Source: Paragorgia papillata (Eukaryota; Cnidaria; Anthozoa; Scleralcyonacea; Coralliidae). From it: DNA of 64,000 nucleotides. A model generated the notes under the pieces. The model was not told the origin of the DNA. It was given only the letters and a program-made list of their open reading frames with translations, and made no database searches. The position numbers and the translations under genes are program-made. The DNA is taken from the NCBI GenBank assembly GCA_035771165.1, contig JAWNZC010000419.1, positions 3,467,001 to 3,531,000 on the forward strand, written 5' to 3'. Of this stretch, positions 62,272 through 64,000 are shown piece by piece (positions within the stretch are counted from its first letter, which is position 1; each line of letters begins with the position of its first letter).

Positions 62272-64000
62272 GTTATTCTGTCTAACACCAGATTATTTTA
62301 CTCTGTCTAACACCAGATTAATTTACTCTGTCTAACACCAGACTATTTTACTCTGTTTAACACCAGACTATTTTATTGTTTAACACCAGACTATTTTACT
62401 CTGTCTAACACCAGACTATTTTACTCTGTCTAACACCAAACTATTTTACTCTGTCTAACATGCACTAGACTATTTTACTCTGCCTAACACCAGACTATTT
62501 TACTCCGTCTAACACCAGACTATTTTACTCTGTCTAACACCAGACTATTTTACTCTGCCTATACCCAGGCTATTTTACTCTGCCTATACCCAGATTATTT
62601 TACTCTGTCTAACACCAGACTATTTTATTGTTTAACACCAGACTATTTTACTCTGTTTAACACCAGACTATTTTATTGTTTAACACCAGACTATATTTTA
62701 CTCCGTCTAACACCAGACTATTTTACTCTGCCTATACCCAGGCTATTTTACTCTGTCTAACACCAGACTATTTTACTCTGTTTAACACCAGACTATTTTA
62801 TTGTTTAACACCAGACTATTTTACTCTGCCTAACACTAGACTAGCTATCTTACCTGTCTAACATGCACTAGACTATTTTAGTCTGTCTAACACCAGACTA
62901 TTTTACTCTGTCTAACACCAGACTATTTTACTCTGCCTATACCCAGGCTATTTTACTCTGTCTAACACCAGACTATTTTACTCTGTTTAACACCAGACTA
63001 TTTTATTGTTTAACACCAGACTATTTTACTCTGCCTAACACTAGACTAGCTATCTTACCTGTTTAACATGCACTAGACTATTTTAGTCTGTCTAACACCA
63101 GACTATTTTACTCTGTCTAACACCAGACTATTTTACTCTGTCTAACACCAGACTATTTTACTCTGTCTAACACCAGACTATTTTACTCTGTCTAACACCA
63201 GACTATTTTACTCTGTCTAACACCAGACTATTTTACTCTGTCTAACACCAGACTATTTTACTCTGCCTATAACACTAGACTATTTTACTCTGCCTAACAC
63301 CAGACTATTTTACTCTGTCTAACACCAGACTATTTTACTCTGTCTAACACCAGACTATTTTACTCTGTTTAACACCATACTATTTTACTCTGTCTAACAC
63401 CAGACTATTTTACTCTGCCTATAACACTAGACTATTTTACTCTGCCTAACACCAGACTATTTTACTCTGTCTAACACCAGACTATTTTACTCTGTCTAAC
63501 ACCAGACTATTTTACTCTGTTTAACACCAGACTATTTTACTCTGTCTAACACCAGACTATTTTACTCTGTTTAACACCAGACTATTTTACTGTCTAACAC
63601 CAGACTATTTTACTCTGCCTATAACACTAGACTATTTTACTCTGTCTAACTCCAGACTATTTTACTCTGTCTAACACCAGACTATTTTACTCTGTCCAAC
63701 ACTAGACTATTTTACTCTGTCTAACACTAGACTATTTTACTCTGTCGAACACTAGAATATTTTACTCTGTCTAATACCAGACTATTTTACTCTGTTTAAC
63801 ACCAGACTATTTTACTCTGTCTAACACCAGACTATTTTACTCTGCCTATAACACTAGACTATTTTACTCTGTCTAACACCAGACTATTTTACTCTGTCTA
63901 ACATGCACTAGACTATTCTACTCTGTCTAACTCCAGACTATTTTACTCTGTCTAACACCAGACTATTTTACTCTGTCTAACACTAGACTATTTTAGTCTG
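62272..64000. repeat. 25-bp minisatellite (CTCTGTCTAACACCAGACTATTTTA), runs off the window
   Basis: About 68 copies of a 25-bp unit with variants (CTCTGCCTATACCCAGGC, TTGTTTAACACC, CATGCACTAGAC). Variant blocks recur in the same order, for example the sequence ending in CTAGACTAGCTATCTTACCTG at about 62,840 and 63,040, showing higher-order amplification. The unit holds a TCT-GG/CC-AGA hairpin remnant. It matches the TCTGGCTAACGCCAGACGATTTTAC module at 32,780-33,230 and 43,295. The short frames are artefacts. Confidence 0.95.

Noticed and set aside
62272..64000. CRISPR-like regular array
   Set aside because: Repeats are contiguous 25-bp units without unique spacers, in an animal-type genome.

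Overview
The window looks like a gene-poor, AT-rich stretch of animal nuclear DNA, most likely from a marine invertebrate such as a sponge or cnidarian. It has TATA-type promoters, GT-AG splice signals, LINE (non-LTR retrotransposon) fragments, many palindromic MITEs and kilobase simple-sequence arrays. There is no bacterial operon structure, no CRISPR array and no rRNA. The phylum is inferred from overall character only. Almost all long open frames are artefacts of stop-free repeats (16-bp and 5-bp satellites, (TTC)n, (GA)n, GAATT).

Layout. 1-7,340 is one giant inverted repeat. Its arms of about 2.9 kb face each other around 3,590, are capped outside by (TTC)n/(GAA)n tracts, and carry a tRNA-like SINE head and mirrored exon-like segments with splice signals. 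7,490-17,570 holds small palindromic elements, a 300-bp tandem duplication and AT-rich DNA. 17,600-21,700 is mostly featureless. 21,700-23,930 holds a nested MITE pair, two LINE-like 3' tails, a 440-bp GAATT/GAACT array and a TA-flanked MITE. 24,630-25,430 is a possible gene start (promoter plus one exon). 25,640-30,260 is a 4.6-kb compound satellite whose + strand is nearly devoid of A. It is followed by the broken 3' end of a LINE with a restriction-enzyme-like (REL) endonuclease tail (30,486-31,275). 32,730-33,240 is a 124-bp tandem repeat. 33,476-33,800 is the broken N-terminal end of an APE-type LINE on the minus strand.

34,000-62,100 is a mosaic of nested non-autonomous DNA transposons. 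Several have readable target duplications: hAT-like insertions with 8-bp duplications (38,935 and 49,448), TTAA-flanked elements (50,897 and 54,265), an element with 88-bp inverted ends (61,007) and repeated palindromic families. 62,270 to the window end is a 25-bp minisatellite that grew from a motif seen elsewhere in the window.

Protein-coding candidates are few. The best two are short secreted proteins on the minus strand (37,716-37,937 and 52,835-53,056). Both start with a hydrophobic signal segment and both have the same GGATATAAA TATA box about 95 bases upstream of the ATG. No complete conserved gene was found. The window is mainly a record of transposon nesting, foldback DNA and satellite growth.
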